Source: Candidatus Eisenbergiella merdigallinarum (GTDB lineage Bacteria; Bacillota; Clostridia; Lachnospirales; Lachnospiraceae). Taken from it: a DNA stretch of 34,347 nt. Position 1 is the first letter of the stretch. The number at the start of each line of letters is the position of its first letter. Of this stretch, positions 1-8,801 are shown in pieces. The notes beneath the pieces were generated by a model, which was not told the origin of the DNA, ran no database searches, and saw nothing but the letters and a program-made list of their open reading frames with translations. The DNA is taken from positions 1 to 34,347 of the forward strand of contig DWXE01000008.1 in assembly GCA_019119355.1 (NCBI GenBank), given 5' to 3'. A program made the position numbers and the translations under genes.

Positions 1-26
1 GGAGGATTCATCCCGGCCCGCCGACT

Positions 27-69
27 GTTTTTGTACGATAGGAAAGGTTCATTCCTGTCGTACAAAAAC
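27..69. repeat. Long hairpin repeat, copy A
   Basis: Perfect 12-bp arms (27-38 and 58-69, GTTTTTGTACGA and its complement) continue through one T/G wobble into AGGAA/TTCCT, around a 7-nt loop (45-51): about 18 pairs in all. The T-run is in the left arm and the A-run in the right arm, and no T-run follows on either strand, so it is not a classical terminator. The core resembles hairpins at 22075-22111 and 23944-23980, so I treat it as one copy of a dispersed palindromic repeat. Confidence 0.7.
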
Positions 70-109
70 TTCCGGTGGATCGCGCTGCGGCGGAAAGCTT
101 TGTTTTTGC

Positions 110-138
110 TTGCGCAAAGCGCGTCCAGACGATATACT
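110..138 (+). promoter_or_regulatory. SigA-type promoter of the SGNH/acyltransferase pair
   Basis: TTGCGC (110-115), a 17-nt spacer and TATACT (133-138) precede the first gene. Transcription would start near 145 and leave a leader of about 34 nt that carries the GGAGGA ribosome site at 165-170. Confidence 0.55.
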
Positions 139-178
139 GAATGGATGGAAGGAAACAAATGATCGGAGGAATGCAGGG

Positions 179-1240
179 ATGAATACGGGATGGAAAAAGC
201 TGGCGGCTCTGGCGGCGGGAGTTTTGTGCCTGATCTGGATGGGGCGGGGCACTGCGTTGGCGGCGGAAGCCGCACAGGCGCAAACCGCGCAGAACGGGGT
301 CATTCAGGCGGAAGAGGACGCCGTGACGCCCATGACCGCGGCCATGATCGCCACGCAGCAGGCCGTCGTCCGCCAGCGTCCGGACGCGGGGGATAGCCTG
401 GGGCAGCTGCAGCCCGGGCAGGTGGCGAACGTCTGCGGCATGGCGGAGAACGGCTGGTATCAGATTGTCTACGGGACGGGGATCGGCTATGTGAGCGGAG
501 GGATGATGGCGCAGGTGCCGGTGGACGCGGCCATGCTGGACGCGCTGGCCCAACAGGCCCAGCTGGTGAAGCAGCAGCTGGCGCAGCAGGCCGCGCAGCA
601 GCGGGCCCTGCAGGAGGCTCAGGCGCAGCAGGCCGCGCAGCAACAGGCGCAGCAGGAGGCCCAGGCTCAGCTGGCGGCGCAGCAGGCCGCCCTGCAGGAG
701 GCCCGGGCCCAAAACGCAGTGCCGGGCAGCGGCAATCTGATTTTCGTGGGGGATTCCAGAACCGGACAGATGGGCAACGCCGTGGGAGGCCCGGCGGCAT
801 GGCCTGGCACGGCCTTCGTGGCCTGCTATGGCGGCGGGGTGGACTGGCTCTCCACGCCCCAGGCGAAAAAGGAAATCGATCAGTACGTGACGCCGGGCTC
901 GACGATCGTCATCAACTACGGCGTCAACGATCTGTCCAGGCACAACGACTATATCGCCACCATCAACCGCTACAGCCAGGACTGGATGGAGCGGGGCGCG
1001 GCGGTGTATTTCGCCACGGTGGGCCCCGTGGGAGAGAATCAGTACGGGAAGAGGAACTGGGCGGTGGAGTATTTTAACAACCAGCTGACCGGAAGGCTCA
1101 GCGGGGGCATCGGACGGATCGATCTGTACGGCTATCTGACGGCCGTGGGATACCAGACGACTTCGGACGGCCTGCATTATACGCCGGCCACTTATGCGGC
1201 CGCATTCCAGTTCCTGATGCAGAGCACGGGCAGGGCGTGA
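179..1240 (+). CDS. Secreted SH3-domain SGNH/GDSL hydrolase
   Basis: A 353-residue exported protein. Residues 1-29 form a signal peptide ending ALA-AE. Residues about 55-112 look like a bacterial SH3 domain (RQRPDAGDSLGQL, GYVSGG). Residues 115-178 are a Gln/Ala-rich helical, probably coiled-coil spacer. Residues 186-353 form an SGNH esterase fold with block I GDS (S193), block III GVND (N250) and block V DGLH (D330, H333). The start at 179 was chosen over an in-frame upstream ATG because GGAGGA lies 8 nt before it and the signal peptide begins there. The next gene, a membrane acyltransferase, follows after 3 nt. By analogy with OatA-type systems, where both domains are fused, this enzyme may transfer or remove O-acyl groups on a wall glycan. 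The SH3 domain would anchor it to the wall. The substrate is not known; a plain esterase is the alternative. Confidence 0.85.
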   Translation: MNTGWKKLAALAAGVLCLIWMGRGTALAAEAAQAQTAQNGVIQAEEDAVTPMTAAMIATQQAVVRQRPDAGDSLGQLQPGQVANVCGMAENGWYQIVYGTGIGYVSGGMMAQVPVDAAMLDALAQQAQLVKQQLAQQAAQQRALQEAQAQQAAQQQAQQEAQAQLAAQQAALQEARAQNAVPGSGNLIFVGDSRTGQMGNAVGGPAAWPGTAFVACYGGGVDWLSTPQAKKEIDQYVTPGSTIVINYGVNDLSRHNDYIATINRYSQDWMERGAAVYFATVGPVGENQYGKRNWAVEYFNNQLTGRLSGGIGRIDLYGYLTAVGYQTTSDGLHYTPATYAAAFQFLMQSTGRA

Positions 1241-1243
1241 CGG

Positions 1244-2257
1244 ATGCGGCGGTATGACAATATCCAGATTCTGCGGGTGCTGGCCTGCCTCGGCGTGTTC
1301 GTGACCCATCTGGCTCCTAAAATGGGGGCCGAAGGCTGGGCGGCCAGCCTGGCGAACCTGGGGGCGTCGGGCGTTTACCTCTTTTTTCTGATCAGCGGAT
1401 TTCTGGCGTGCGCCGAAAGGACGGAGGGAAAACGGGGGATCGCGGTTTATTATCTGAGGAGGATCTTCCGGATCCTGCCCCTGTACTATGCGGTGATCCT
1501 GTATAACATGGCCCTGCACGGGCTGATTCTCAGGGATGTCCCGCCGGATCCCGACGGGCTGTACTGGCTGCGGTATTTCTTCTGCACCAGCGCCTTCTGG
1601 CCGGCGCCGGACAATTTCTGGGGGAATTTGAGCGCCACCTGGACCATCGGCCTGTTTCTGGCCTTCTATCTGTGCGCTCCGCTGCTGAAAAAAGCGGCCC
1701 GGGGGATCAAAAGCGCCGCCGCTCTCTATCTGGCTGCCGTGGCGCTGCGGTATCTCTGGGCCGGGCTCGGCCTGTCCGCCTATATGATGTTCTTTCATTA
1801 TCTGCACTTCTTTGTGCTGGGCATGCTGGTATGGCATCTGCACCGGCAGCTGGGGGCGATCCGCGGCGCGGCGGTTCTGGCGGGGCTGGCCGCGGCCATC
1901 GGGCTGATGTTGACGGCCGCAGGGCAGCGGACGGATCCCTTTATGCCCGTCAGCTGGCTCTTCGCCGGAGTCGTCCTGCTGACCGGAAACTTTTCCTGGA
2001 AGAAGGAAGGGAAGGGAGCTTCCCTGCTGCAAAGGGGATTTTCCCTGCTGGATTCCTGCTCCTATTCCATATACCTGGTGCACGCCGCAGTCCTGGACGC
2101 CGTGGCGATGCTGGCGGCGCACGTCCCTCTGTCCGGCCCGGCGGTGCTGGGGCTGACGGTTTTTCTGACGGCCGCGGGCTGCCTGGGGGCCCGTTATCTG
2201 GTGGAACGGCCCGCCCAAAAGTTGGGAAGAAGGCTTGTGGATGCGGTGAGAATATGA
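1244..2257 (+). CDS. Acyltransferase family 3 membrane protein
   Basis: A 337-residue integral membrane protein of the acyltransferase-3 family. The N-terminus has the family signature (RYDNIQILRVLACLGVFVTH, with the conserved His at residue 22). An Arg-rich turn follows (LRRIFRILPLYY), then about ten hydrophobic segments and the late motif SYSIYLVHA. Members move acyl groups, usually acetyl, from the cytoplasm onto extracellular sugars or polymers. It has no SGNH domain of its own, but the preceding gene encodes a secreted one, so the two probably form a split version of an OatA-like machine. The start lies 3 nt after the previous stop with no strong ribosome site, which suggests translational coupling. 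The acceptor (peptidoglycan, teichoic acid or polysaccharide) cannot be read from the sequence. Confidence 0.88.
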   Translation: MRRYDNIQILRVLACLGVFVTHLAPKMGAEGWAASLANLGASGVYLFFLISGFLACAERTEGKRGIAVYYLRRIFRILPLYYAVILYNMALHGLILRDVPPDPDGLYWLRYFFCTSAFWPAPDNFWGNLSATWTIGLFLAFYLCAPLLKKAARGIKSAAALYLAAVALRYLWAGLGLSAYMMFFHYLHFFVLGMLVWHLHRQLGAIRGAAVLAGLAAAIGLMLTAAGQRTDPFMPVSWLFAGVVLLTGNFSWKKEGKGASLLQRGFSLLDSCSYSIYLVHAAVLDAVAMLAAHVPLSGPAVLGLTVFLTAAGCLGARYLVERPAQKLGRRLVDAVRI

Positions 2258-2312
2258 TACCATCAACGAAAGAAGCCGCCCCCGGGGCGGCGATACGGAG
2301 AGGAGAACGGAT

Positions 2313-3239
2313 ATGATCAACAGACTGGTGGAAAAAATCAGAAAGACCGGGGCGCCCATCGTGGTGGGGCTGGATCCGATGATGAAATTTATCCCGGAGC
2401 AGATTAAGGAAGCGGCCTTTGAGGAATACGGGGAAACGCTTCAGGGCGCGGGGGAAGCCATCTGGCAGTACAATAAGGGGATCGTGGACGCGATCTTCGA
2501 TCTGGTTCCCGCGGTGAAACCTCAGATCGCCATGTACGAGCAGTTCGGCATCGAAGGGCTCATCGCGTTTCAGAAGACCGTGAACTACTGTAAGGAAAAG
2601 GGGCTGGTGGTCATCGGCGACGTGAAGCGCGGCGACATCGGTTCCACGTCCGAAGCCTACGCGGTGGCCCATCTGGGAAAGGTGGCGGTGGGGAGCCGGA
2701 TGCTTCCCGCTTTTGACGAGGATTTCGCCACGGTCAATCCCTATCTGGGATCGGACGGGATCAGGCCGTTTCTCAAAGTCTGCCAGGAGGAGAAAAAGGG
2801 GATTTTCATCCTGGTCAAGACTTCCAATCCAAGCAGCGGGGAATTTCAGGACCGCCTCATCGACGGCCGGCCGCTGTACGAGATCGTGGGCGAGAAGGTC
2901 GCGGAATGGGGCGGCGAGTGCATGGGCGACGAATACAGCTATGTGGGCGCCGTGGTGGGCGCTACCTACCCGGAAATGGGCAGGGTGCTGCGCCGTCTGA
3001 TGCCGAAGGCCTATATCCTGGTTCCCGGTTACGGAGCCCAGGGCGGGAAAGGCGCGGATCTGGTGCACTTCTTCAACGAGGACGGGCTGGGCGCCATCGT
3101 CAATTCCTCCCGCGGGATCATCGCGGCTTACCAGCAGGAAAAATACGCGAAGTTCGGAGCCGCCAACTATGCGGACGCTTCCCGGCAGGCCGTGCTGGAT
3201 ATGAAAGAGGATATCGCGCAGGCGCTGGTCGGACGATAA
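2313..3239 (+). CDS. pyrF: Orotidine 5'-phosphate decarboxylase
   Basis: A 308-residue protein that decarboxylates OMP to UMP, the last step of pyrimidine synthesis. The active-site string DVKRGD lies at residues 103-108, with K105 the likely catalytic lysine. The length and the KPQIAMYEQFG motif fit the longer type-2 PyrF family. An AGGAGA ribosome site lies about 7 nt before the ATG. The 55-nt gap after the acyltransferase contains a GC-rich 7-bp hairpin (2275-2291) without a T-run, so read-through from upstream is possible. pyrE follows after about 40 nt, but pyrK and pyrD, which often lie between them in Clostridia, are absent here. Confidence 0.95.
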   Translation: MINRLVEKIRKTGAPIVVGLDPMMKFIPEQIKEAAFEEYGETLQGAGEAIWQYNKGIVDAIFDLVPAVKPQIAMYEQFGIEGLIAFQKTVNYCKEKGLVVIGDVKRGDIGSTSEAYAVAHLGKVAVGSRMLPAFDEDFATVNPYLGSDGIRPFLKVCQEEKKGIFILVKTSNPSSGEFQDRLIDGRPLYEIVGEKVAEWGGECMGDEYSYVGAVVGATYPEMGRVLRRLMPKAYILVPGYGAQGGKGADLVHFFNEDGLGAIVNSSRGIIAAYQQEKYAKFGAANYADASRQAVLDMKEDIAQALVGR

Positions 3240-3282
3240 GGCGCGCGGGCAGCAGGAACGAAGGACAGGGATGGAGGTAAAA

Positions 3283-3960
3283 ATGGAACAGTACAAGCAG
3301 GAGTTTATCGAATTTATGGTGGACAGCGACGTCCTCAAATTCGGCGATTTTACGTTGAAGAGCGGGAGAAAATCCCCGTTCTTCATGAACGCGGGCGCTT
3401 ATGTGACCGGGACCCAGCTGCGCAGGCTGGGAGAATATTATGCGAAGGCCATTCACGACAACTACGGGCTGGACTTCGACGTTCTCTTCGGGCCCGCCTA
3501 TAAGGGGATCCCGCTGACCGTGGCCACCACCATGGCCATCAGCGAGCTGTACGGCAGAGATATCCGCTATTGCTCCAACAGAAAAGAGGTTAAGGACCAC
3601 GGGGATACGGGGATCCTGCTGGGGAGCAAATTAAAGGACGGGGACCGGGTGGTGATCATCGAGGACGTGACCACCTCCGGAAAGTCCATCGAAGAGACCT
3701 TCCCCATTTTGAAGGCTCAGGCGGACGTGGAAATCGTGGGTCTGATGGTCTCCTTAAACCGCATGGAAAAGGGGATCTCCACGGAGAAGAGCGCCCTGGA
3801 GGAGATCCGGGAAAAGTACGGTTTCGAGGCCAGAGCCATCGTTTCCATGGCGGAAGTGACGGAATATCTGTATCAGAAACCGTATAAGGGGAAAATCTAT
3901 ATCGACGATGCGCAGAAGGCTGCCATCGACGCGTATTATGAACAGTACGGCGCAAGATAG
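3283..3960 (+). CDS. pyrE: Orotate phosphoribosyltransferase
   Basis: A 225-residue enzyme that joins orotate and PRPP to make OMP, the substrate of PyrF. The PRPP-binding motif VVIIEDVTTSGKS lies at about residues 123-135, and the N-terminal FTLKSGRKSPFF segment is typical of the family. Two in-frame ATGs exist, at 3271 and 3283. I chose 3283 because GGAGGT (3273-3278) lies just before it and the protein then begins MEQYKQEF, as in relatives; the earlier start would add four residues. The next small gene begins 11 nt after the stop, with its ribosome site overlapping the pyrE stop codon, so they are probably cotranscribed. Confidence 0.95.
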   Translation: MEQYKQEFIEFMVDSDVLKFGDFTLKSGRKSPFFMNAGAYVTGTQLRRLGEYYAKAIHDNYGLDFDVLFGPAYKGIPLTVATTMAISELYGRDIRYCSNRKEVKDHGDTGILLGSKLKDGDRVVIIEDVTTSGKSIEETFPILKAQADVEIVGLMVSLNRMEKGISTEKSALEEIREKYGFEARAIVSMAEVTEYLYQKPYKGKIYIDDAQKAAIDAYYEQYGAR

Positions 3961-3971
3961 GAGGTTTTCTT

Positions 3972-4124
3972 ATGGAAGAAAGGATTTATAAGCTGATGGG
4001 CGGGAGCGGAGCGCTGAATATCGCGGTGGGCGTCGCGGTGCTGGTGACCGGCGTTGCCAGCGGCGTGCTTCTCATCGTGGGCGGCGCGAAGCTGCTGGCG
4101 GGAAAGAACAGGATTCTGCTCTAA
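3972..4124 (+). CDS. Small single-pass membrane protein (50 aa)
   Basis: A 50-codon reading frame starting MEERIYKLMGG, with an AGGAGG ribosome site at 3959-3964. Residues about 15-42 form one glycine- and valine-rich transmembrane helix, followed by a short basic tail (KLLAGKNRILL). It sits tightly between pyrE and another small membrane protein, whose ribosome site directly follows this stop codon. The good ribosome site and uninterrupted spacing argue that it is real. I do not recognise a family with a known function. A role as partner of the neighbouring 106-residue membrane protein is a guess from position. Confidence 0.7.
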   Translation: MEERIYKLMGGSGALNIAVGVAVLVTGVASGVLLIVGGAKLLAGKNRILL

Positions 4125-4135
4125 AAGGAGGACGG

Positions 4136-4456
4136 ATGGCGCGAAGAGGTTATATCTTTACCGACAAAAAGGAGTCGAAGCGGGGGATTTTGTCTTCGGT
4201 TCTGGGAGCGCTGTCGCTGATTTCCCTGATCGCGGCGGTATATCTGACCTTTCAGAATCAGGGGGCGGCGCCGGTGAAATACGGCGTCGTGTGCCTTCTT
4301 TGCCTGATCTTTTCCGGCGCGGGCCTGGCTCTGGGCATTCTGGCCCGGATGGAAGAGGATCGGTTTTACCTGTTCGCCTGGGTGGGGATCGTGCTCAACC
4401 TGCTCACCCTGGCGGGCATCAGTTTCATTTTGTATGCAGGAGCGTATGGATTATGA
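4136..4456 (+). CDS. Small three-helix membrane protein (DUF6142-like)
   Basis: A 106-residue protein with a basic N-terminus (MARRGYIFTDKKESKRG) and three hydrophobic segments at about residues 17-38, 49-70 and 78-103. It resembles small membrane proteins that I associate with the name DUF6142 in Lachnospiraceae. That label is from memory and unconfirmed, and no function is known to me. The ribosome site AAGGAGG lies just before the ATG. The stop overlaps the start of the aminopeptidase gene by four bases (ATGA), so the two are translationally coupled and probably used together. Confidence 0.8.
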   Translation: MARRGYIFTDKKESKRGILSSVLGALSLISLIAAVYLTFQNQGAAPVKYGVVCLLCLIFSGAGLALGILARMEEDRFYLFAWVGIVLNLLTLAGISFILYAGAYGL

Positions 4457-6513
4457 CAGTACTGGAAGAACGTTTTTCCCTGGCGGCGCAGAGGGTGGGA
4501 GAGATCCCGTCCGAGTGCGGGCCGGGGAACGCTTTTGACGCCTATTTTGCGGAGAACGCGGAATATCTGAGCGTGATGGCCGAGGAATACGAGTGGATCC
4601 GGCAGGGAAATCTGCGGACGGCGGACTTAGAGGAGCTGAAGCGCCACAACGAGATCTGCTTCATCGATCTGCTGGGAAAGAATTACGACACCAGCTTCGC
4701 CAATCCGGCCTGGGCCGCGGAGCGGCTGGGGGAGGAATTCGGCCCCTTTTTGAGCGCGGTCAGCGCCGAACTGCACAGCCTGCCGGCTTTCGTCTACGAA
4801 CAGGATCTGGAGTCGGTGACCATCCGGATGGAGCTGTTTCTGGAGCTCTACCACGCTTTCGCCTGCGCCGGAAAAGAGGGGATCGGGCTGCCCGACTACA
4901 AAGAGGTTCGGGAAATATTCTACTGGTTCGCCAGCGACTACGCGGAGACCATGGCGGAGCGGTCCGTGGCGGACGCCGTGGACTGGGAACGGGATTTCGC
5001 GACGAGGATCGTGGAGGAGAGCGATCTGACCGATCTGCGCTACCTCTTCCTTTACGGGGAATATATCGCGGACGATCAGTGGAAGATGGCGGAGCATTTG
5101 AACGGCCTGCCGCAGGAGACGCTGCAGAAGATCGCGGACACGTATACGGAAGGGTTCCGGAAGGGGTTCGAGCTGGCAAGAAAGCCGCTGGAGAAAAAGG
5201 AGAGCGTCAACATCCGCTATCCGCTGGGCTTTGAACGGGTGGTGAAGCTGGCCGTAGAAAATTTCCGGAAAATGGGGCTTAAGCCCGTCATCTACCGCGC
5301 GCCGTCCAGCTTTCTGGAAGGGCGCAGCGTTTACAAAAACGGCTATTTCGGGGCGGCTGTAAACCGGCAGTTCGACTATGACCACGAGAACGATCAGGCG
5401 CTGTTTCTGGATAAAAAATTCGTGAACCACAAGCTGGAATGCCGGAAAAACGCCTGGGAGAAATTCCGGGACAAGGCGGCGCTGCACGCGGGGCCGGCCG
5501 TGATCGAGTGCTTCGGGGAACGGCCCTTCGAGCCGGCGAACAAGCCCGAAAAGCTGCAGCTGTCCAGAGAACAGCAGAAGCTTTCCGTGGAATACCGCAG
5601 CCAGGCGGGCATCCTGTCCAACCGCTACATCGATCCGGAGGAGCGCAGCTTCACCATCATCGCCTTTCCGGTGCCGCAGATCGGGCCGGATTTCCCCGCG
5701 ATTTTCGATGAAATTTTAAAAATCAACACGCTGGACTATCAGCTCTACGAGGGCATCCAGCAGCGCATCATCGACGCACTGGATCAGGCGCAGTACGTCC
5801 GGATCAGGGGGATGGGGGAAAACCGCACCGACATGAAGGTGATGCTGCATCCCCTGAAGGATCCCGCGCGGGAGACCAATTTCGAAAACTGCGTGGCGGA
5901 CGTCAACATCCCGGTGGGAGAGGTATTCACTTCCCCGGTGCTGAAGGGCACCGAAGGCACGCTGCACGTGACCCGGGTCTATCTCAACGACGTGCTCTAC
6001 CGCGACCTGGAGCTGACCTTTGCGGACGGCATGATCGCGGACTACGGCTGCGCCAACTTCGAAAGCCGTGAGGAGGGCAGGAAGCTTCTGGAGGAGAGCG
6101 TGCTGTTCCACCATCCTGCCCTGCCGCTGGGCGAGTTCGCCATCGGCACGAACACCGCGGCCTACGTGGCGGCGAGGCGGTTCGACATCGACGATAAAAT
6201 GCCCATTCTCATCGCGGAGAAAATGGGCCCCCATTTCGCGGTGGGGGACACCTGCTACAGCCACGAAGAGGATCGGATGACCTTTAATCCGGACGGAAAG
6301 GCGATCGTCGCCAGGGACAACGAAGTGTCCGCCCTGCGCCATGAAGATCCGAAAAAGGCCTATTTCAACTGCCACACCGATATCACCATCCCCTATGACG
6401 AGCTGGGAGAGGTGACGGCGGTGGCACCGGACGGGACGGAATATCCCATCATCCGGGAGGGCCGCTTCGTGCTGGAGGGGACGGAGGAGCTGAACGCGCC
6501 GTTTTATTCCTGA
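4453..6513 (+). CDS. M29-type metallo-aminopeptidase with long N-terminal region
   Basis: A 686-residue cytoplasmic protein whose C-terminal part (about 270-686) has the M29 thermophilic-aminopeptidase pattern: GEVFTSP (E490), GEFAIGTN (E561), PHFAVGDTCY (H594, Y602) and HTD (H641, D643). In AmpS-type enzymes two Glu, His, Tyr and a His-x-Asp pair bind the dinuclear metal site, so the active site looks complete. Classical members have about 400 residues. The extra 270 N-terminal residues are acidic and helical, and I recognise no domain in them; they may aid oligomerisation or substrate selection. The start at 4453 overlaps the previous stop (ATGA). Longer in-frame starts would run through the 106-residue gene and are rejected. 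The expected activity is release of N-terminal residues from peptides. Confidence 0.82.
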   Translation: MTVLEERFSLAAQRVGEIPSECGPGNAFDAYFAENAEYLSVMAEEYEWIRQGNLRTADLEELKRHNEICFIDLLGKNYDTSFANPAWAAERLGEEFGPFLSAVSAELHSLPAFVYEQDLESVTIRMELFLELYHAFACAGKEGIGLPDYKEVREIFYWFASDYAETMAERSVADAVDWERDFATRIVEESDLTDLRYLFLYGEYIADDQWKMAEHLNGLPQETLQKIADTYTEGFRKGFELARKPLEKKESVNIRYPLGFERVVKLAVENFRKMGLKPVIYRAPSSFLEGRSVYKNGYFGAAVNRQFDYDHENDQALFLDKKFVNHKLECRKNAWEKFRDKAALHAGPAVIECFGERPFEPANKPEKLQLSREQQKLSVEYRSQAGILSNRYIDPEERSFTIIAFPVPQIGPDFPAIFDEILKINTLDYQLYEGIQQRIIDALDQAQYVRIRGMGENRTDMKVMLHPLKDPARETNFENCVADVNIPVGEVFTSPVLKGTEGTLHVTRVYLNDVLYRDLELTFADGMIADYGCANFESREEGRKLLEESVLFHHPALPLGEFAIGTNTAAYVAARRFDIDDKMPILIAEKMGPHFAVGDTCYSHEEDRMTFNPDGKAIVARDNEVSALRHEDPKKAYFNCHTDITIPYDELGEVTAVAPDGTEYPIIREGRFVLEGTEELNAPFYS

Positions 6514-6526
6514 AGGCGAAAAACAG

Positions 6527-6555
6527 TTGCATTAAAAAGACAAGTTTAGTACACT
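6527..6555 (+). promoter_or_regulatory. Putative promoter of the pur operon
   Basis: TTGCAT (6527-6532), a 17-nt spacer and TACACT (6550-6555) lie in the AT-rich gap after the aminopeptidase gene. The leader of about 55 nt holds a small hairpin, CCTGC-GAAAA-GCAGG (6586-6600), directly before the purE ribosome site. No purine riboswitch or PurR-like box is evident in so short a leader. Confidence 0.45.
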
Positions 6556-6617
6556 GTAGGGTGAAAAGTTTCGACAAATACAGAACCTGCGAAAAGCAGG
6601 CCAGGAGGAGATCAGAT

Positions 6618-7124
6618 ATGGCACAGGTCAGCATCGTGATGGGCAGCGATTCCGATATGCCCGTTATGGCGAAGGCGGCGGAGATTCTGGACCGGTTCGG
6701 CATTTCCTATGAAATGCGGATCATTTCGGCGCACCGCATGCCCGATACATTTTTTGAATACGCGAAAACAGCGGAGGACCGCGGGGTGAAGGTGATCATC
6801 GCGGGAGCCGGAATGGCGGCCCATCTGCCGGGGATGTGCGCGGCCCTCTTCCCCATGCCCGTCATCGGGATCCCGATGCACACCACATCCCTGGGCGGCA
6901 GGGATTCCCTCTATTCCATCGTGCAGATGCCTTCCGGGATCCCGGTGGCCACGGTGGCCATCAACGGAGGGGCCAATGCGGGGATTCTGGCTGCCAAAAT
7001 CCTGGCGGTATCCGATCCCGAGCTTTTGGGCAGGCTGAACGAATACAGCGCGGAAATGAAAGAGGGCGTCTTGAAAAAGGACGAAAAGCTGCAGGATGCA
7101 GGCTGGAAAAACTACGAAAAATAA
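6618..7124 (+). CDS. purE: N5-carboxyaminoimidazole ribonucleotide mutase
   Basis: A 168-residue class-I PurE, which forms 4-carboxy-AIR in purine synthesis. It begins with the phosphate-binding GSDSDMPVM, then carries the catalytic SAHRMPD loop and the [12 protein letters not shown] segment. The ATG at 6618 follows AGGAGG (6603-6608); upstream in-frame starts would extend into the leader. It opens the pur operon, with purM 34 nt downstream. No purK is present in the window, so whether the organism uses the N5-CAIR route or direct carboxylation cannot be settled from here. Confidence 0.95.
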   Translation: MAQVSIVMGSDSDMPVMAKAAEILDRFGISYEMRIISAHRMPDTFFEYAKTAEDRGVKVIIAGAGMAAHLPGMCAALFPMPVIGIPMHTTSLGGRDSLYSIVQMPSGIPVATVAINGGANAGILAAKILAVSDPELLGRLNEYSAEMKEGVLKKDEKLQDAGWKNYEK

Positions 7125-7158
7125 GAGTCTAACGCGCGGCTGCGCGACAGGAGGGCAT

Positions 7159-8184
7159 ATGGATTACAAGAGTTCGGGCGTGGATATTGAAGCCGGATAT
7201 CAATCGGTTGAGCTGATGAAGGAGCACGTCAGAAAGACGATGCGGCCGGAAGTGCTGGGAGGGATCGGCGGATTTTCCGGCGCTTTCTCCATGGAGAAGT
7301 TCAAGGGGATGGAAAAGCCCACGCTGGTTTCCGGCACGGACGGGGTCGGCACCAAACTGAAGCTGGCTTTTCTGATGGATAAACACGACACGGTGGGGAT
7401 CGACTGCGTCGCGATGTGCGTCAACGACATCGCCTGTGCGGGCGGGGAACCGCTGTTTTTCCTGGATTACATCGCCTGCGGGAAAAATTTCCCCGAAAAG
7501 ATCGCGGCCATCGTCAAGGGCGTGGCCGACGGCTGCCTTCAGGCGGGGGCAGCTCTGATCGGCGGGGAGACCGCTGAAATGCCGGGATTTTATCCGGAAG
7601 ACGAATATGATCTGGCGGGATTTGCCGTGGGCGTGGTGGATGAGAAGGACCTGATTACCGGCAGGGATCTGAAGGCCGGCGACGTCCTGATCGGCATGGC
7701 CAGCTCCGGCGTGCATTCCAACGGCTTTTCTCTGGTGCGCAAGGTGTTCGAAATGACGGCGGAGAGCCTGAATACCCGCTATGATGAGCTGGGGACGACG
7801 CTGGGCGAAGCGCTGCTGGCGCCGACGAAGATCTATGTGAAGGCGCTGAAGGCCGTGAAGGAGGCGGGCGTGACCGTCAGGGCCTGTAGCCACATCACCG
7901 GCGGCGGCTTCTACGAAAACGTTCCCCGGATGCTCCGGGAGGGCACCAGGGCCGTGATCCGCAAAGACAGCTACGAAGTGCCCGCCATTTTCCGCCTGCT
8001 GGCAGAGCGCGGGAATATCGAAGAAAAAATCATGTACAATACTTATAATATGGGGATCGGCATGATCGTGGCCGTGGACCCCGCGGATGCGGACAAAACC
8101 ATGGGAGCCATCCGCGCGGCCGGAGAGACCCCTTATGTGATCGGTTCCATCGAAGAAGGGGAAAAAGGAGTTACCTTATGCTGA
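7159..8184 (+). CDS. purM: Phosphoribosylformylglycinamidine cyclo-ligase
   Basis: A 341-residue AIR synthetase that closes the imidazole ring using ATP. The opening [14 protein letters not shown] and the motifs [14 protein letters not shown] and [20 protein letters not shown] are diagnostic. The length matches the family. The start at 7159 follows AGGAGGG; an earlier in-frame start would lie inside the purE coding end. The last seven bases overlap the purN start, so translation is coupled. Confidence 0.97.
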   Translation: MDYKSSGVDIEAGYQSVELMKEHVRKTMRPEVLGGIGGFSGAFSMEKFKGMEKPTLVSGTDGVGTKLKLAFLMDKHDTVGIDCVAMCVNDIACAGGEPLFFLDYIACGKNFPEKIAAIVKGVADGCLQAGAALIGGETAEMPGFYPEDEYDLAGFAVGVVDEKDLITGRDLKAGDVLIGMASSGVHSNGFSLVRKVFEMTAESLNTRYDELGTTLGEALLAPTKIYVKALKAVKEAGVTVRACSHITGGGFYENVPRMLREGTRAVIRKDSYEVPAIFRLLAERGNIEEKIMYNTYNMGIGMIVAVDPADADKTMGAIRAAGETPYVIGSIEEGEKGVTLC

Positions 8185-8801
8185 GGCTTCTTGTCTGTGT
8201 ATCCGGAGGGGGGACCAACCTCCAGGCGATTCTGGACGCGATAGACGCCGGGAAGATCACCGATGCTAGGGTGGAGGCCGTGATCAGCAACAACGCCGGC
8301 GCCTTCGCCCTGGAGCGCGCCAGGAAAAAGGGGATCGAGGCCTGCTGCATTTCCCCGAAGCAGTATGAGAGCAGGGAGGCGTTCAACCGGGCGCTGACCG
8401 AAAAGGCGCTGGAGATTTCGCCCGATCTCATCGTTCTGGCCGGCTTTCTGGTGGCGGTGCCGGAGGAGATGATCCGCGCCTTCGAAAACAGGATCATCAA
8501 CATCCATCCGTCCCTGATCCCTTCCTTCTGCGGGGTGGGATATTACGGCCTGCGGGTGCACGAGGCGGCGCTGGCCCGGGGCGTGAAGGTGACGGGAGCC
8601 ACCGTCCATTTCGTGGACTGCGGGATGGATACGGGCCCGATCCTTTTGCAGAAGGCGGTGGAAGTCAGGCCGGAGGATACGCCCGAAAGCCTGCAGCGGC
8701 GCGTGATGGAAGAAGCGGAATGGCAGATCCTGCCCCGGGCGATCGATCTGATCGCCAACGGCAGGGTGTCGATAGAAGAAGGAAAGGCGAAGATTCAATG
8801 A
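8178..8801 (+). CDS. purN: Glycinamide ribonucleotide formyltransferase
   Basis: A 207-residue enzyme that transfers a formyl group from 10-formyl-tetrahydrofolate to GAR. It starts with the ribonucleotide-binding [10 protein letters not shown]. The active-site block [11 protein letters not shown] supplies the catalytic Asn and His, and the [16 protein letters not shown] segment supplies the Asp. It overlaps purM by seven bases and purD by four (ATGA). An AAGGAG ribosome site for purN lies within the end of purM. The use of folate-dependent PurN matters because no formate-dependent PurT is seen here. Confidence 0.96.
   Translation: MLRLLVCVSGGGTNLQAILDAIDAGKITDARVEAVISNNAGAFALERARKKGIEACCISPKQYESREAFNRALTEKALEISPDLIVLAGFLVAVPEEMIRAFENRIINIHPSLIPSFCGVGYYGLRVHEAALARGVKVTGATVHFVDCGMDTGPILLQKAVEVRPEDTPESLQRRVMEEAEWQILPRAIDLIANGRVSIEEGKAKIQ

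Noticed and set aside
560..710. Repeated GCAGCAG-type sequence that could suggest a tandem repeat or CRISPR
   Set aside because: It encodes the Gln/Ala-rich spacer in frame, with no regular spacers.
8..2359. A 783-codon open frame on the - strand across the first two genes
   Set aside because: It is antisense to two genes with clear family motifs; the composition (Pro, Arg, His rich) is what GC-rich antisense frames give.
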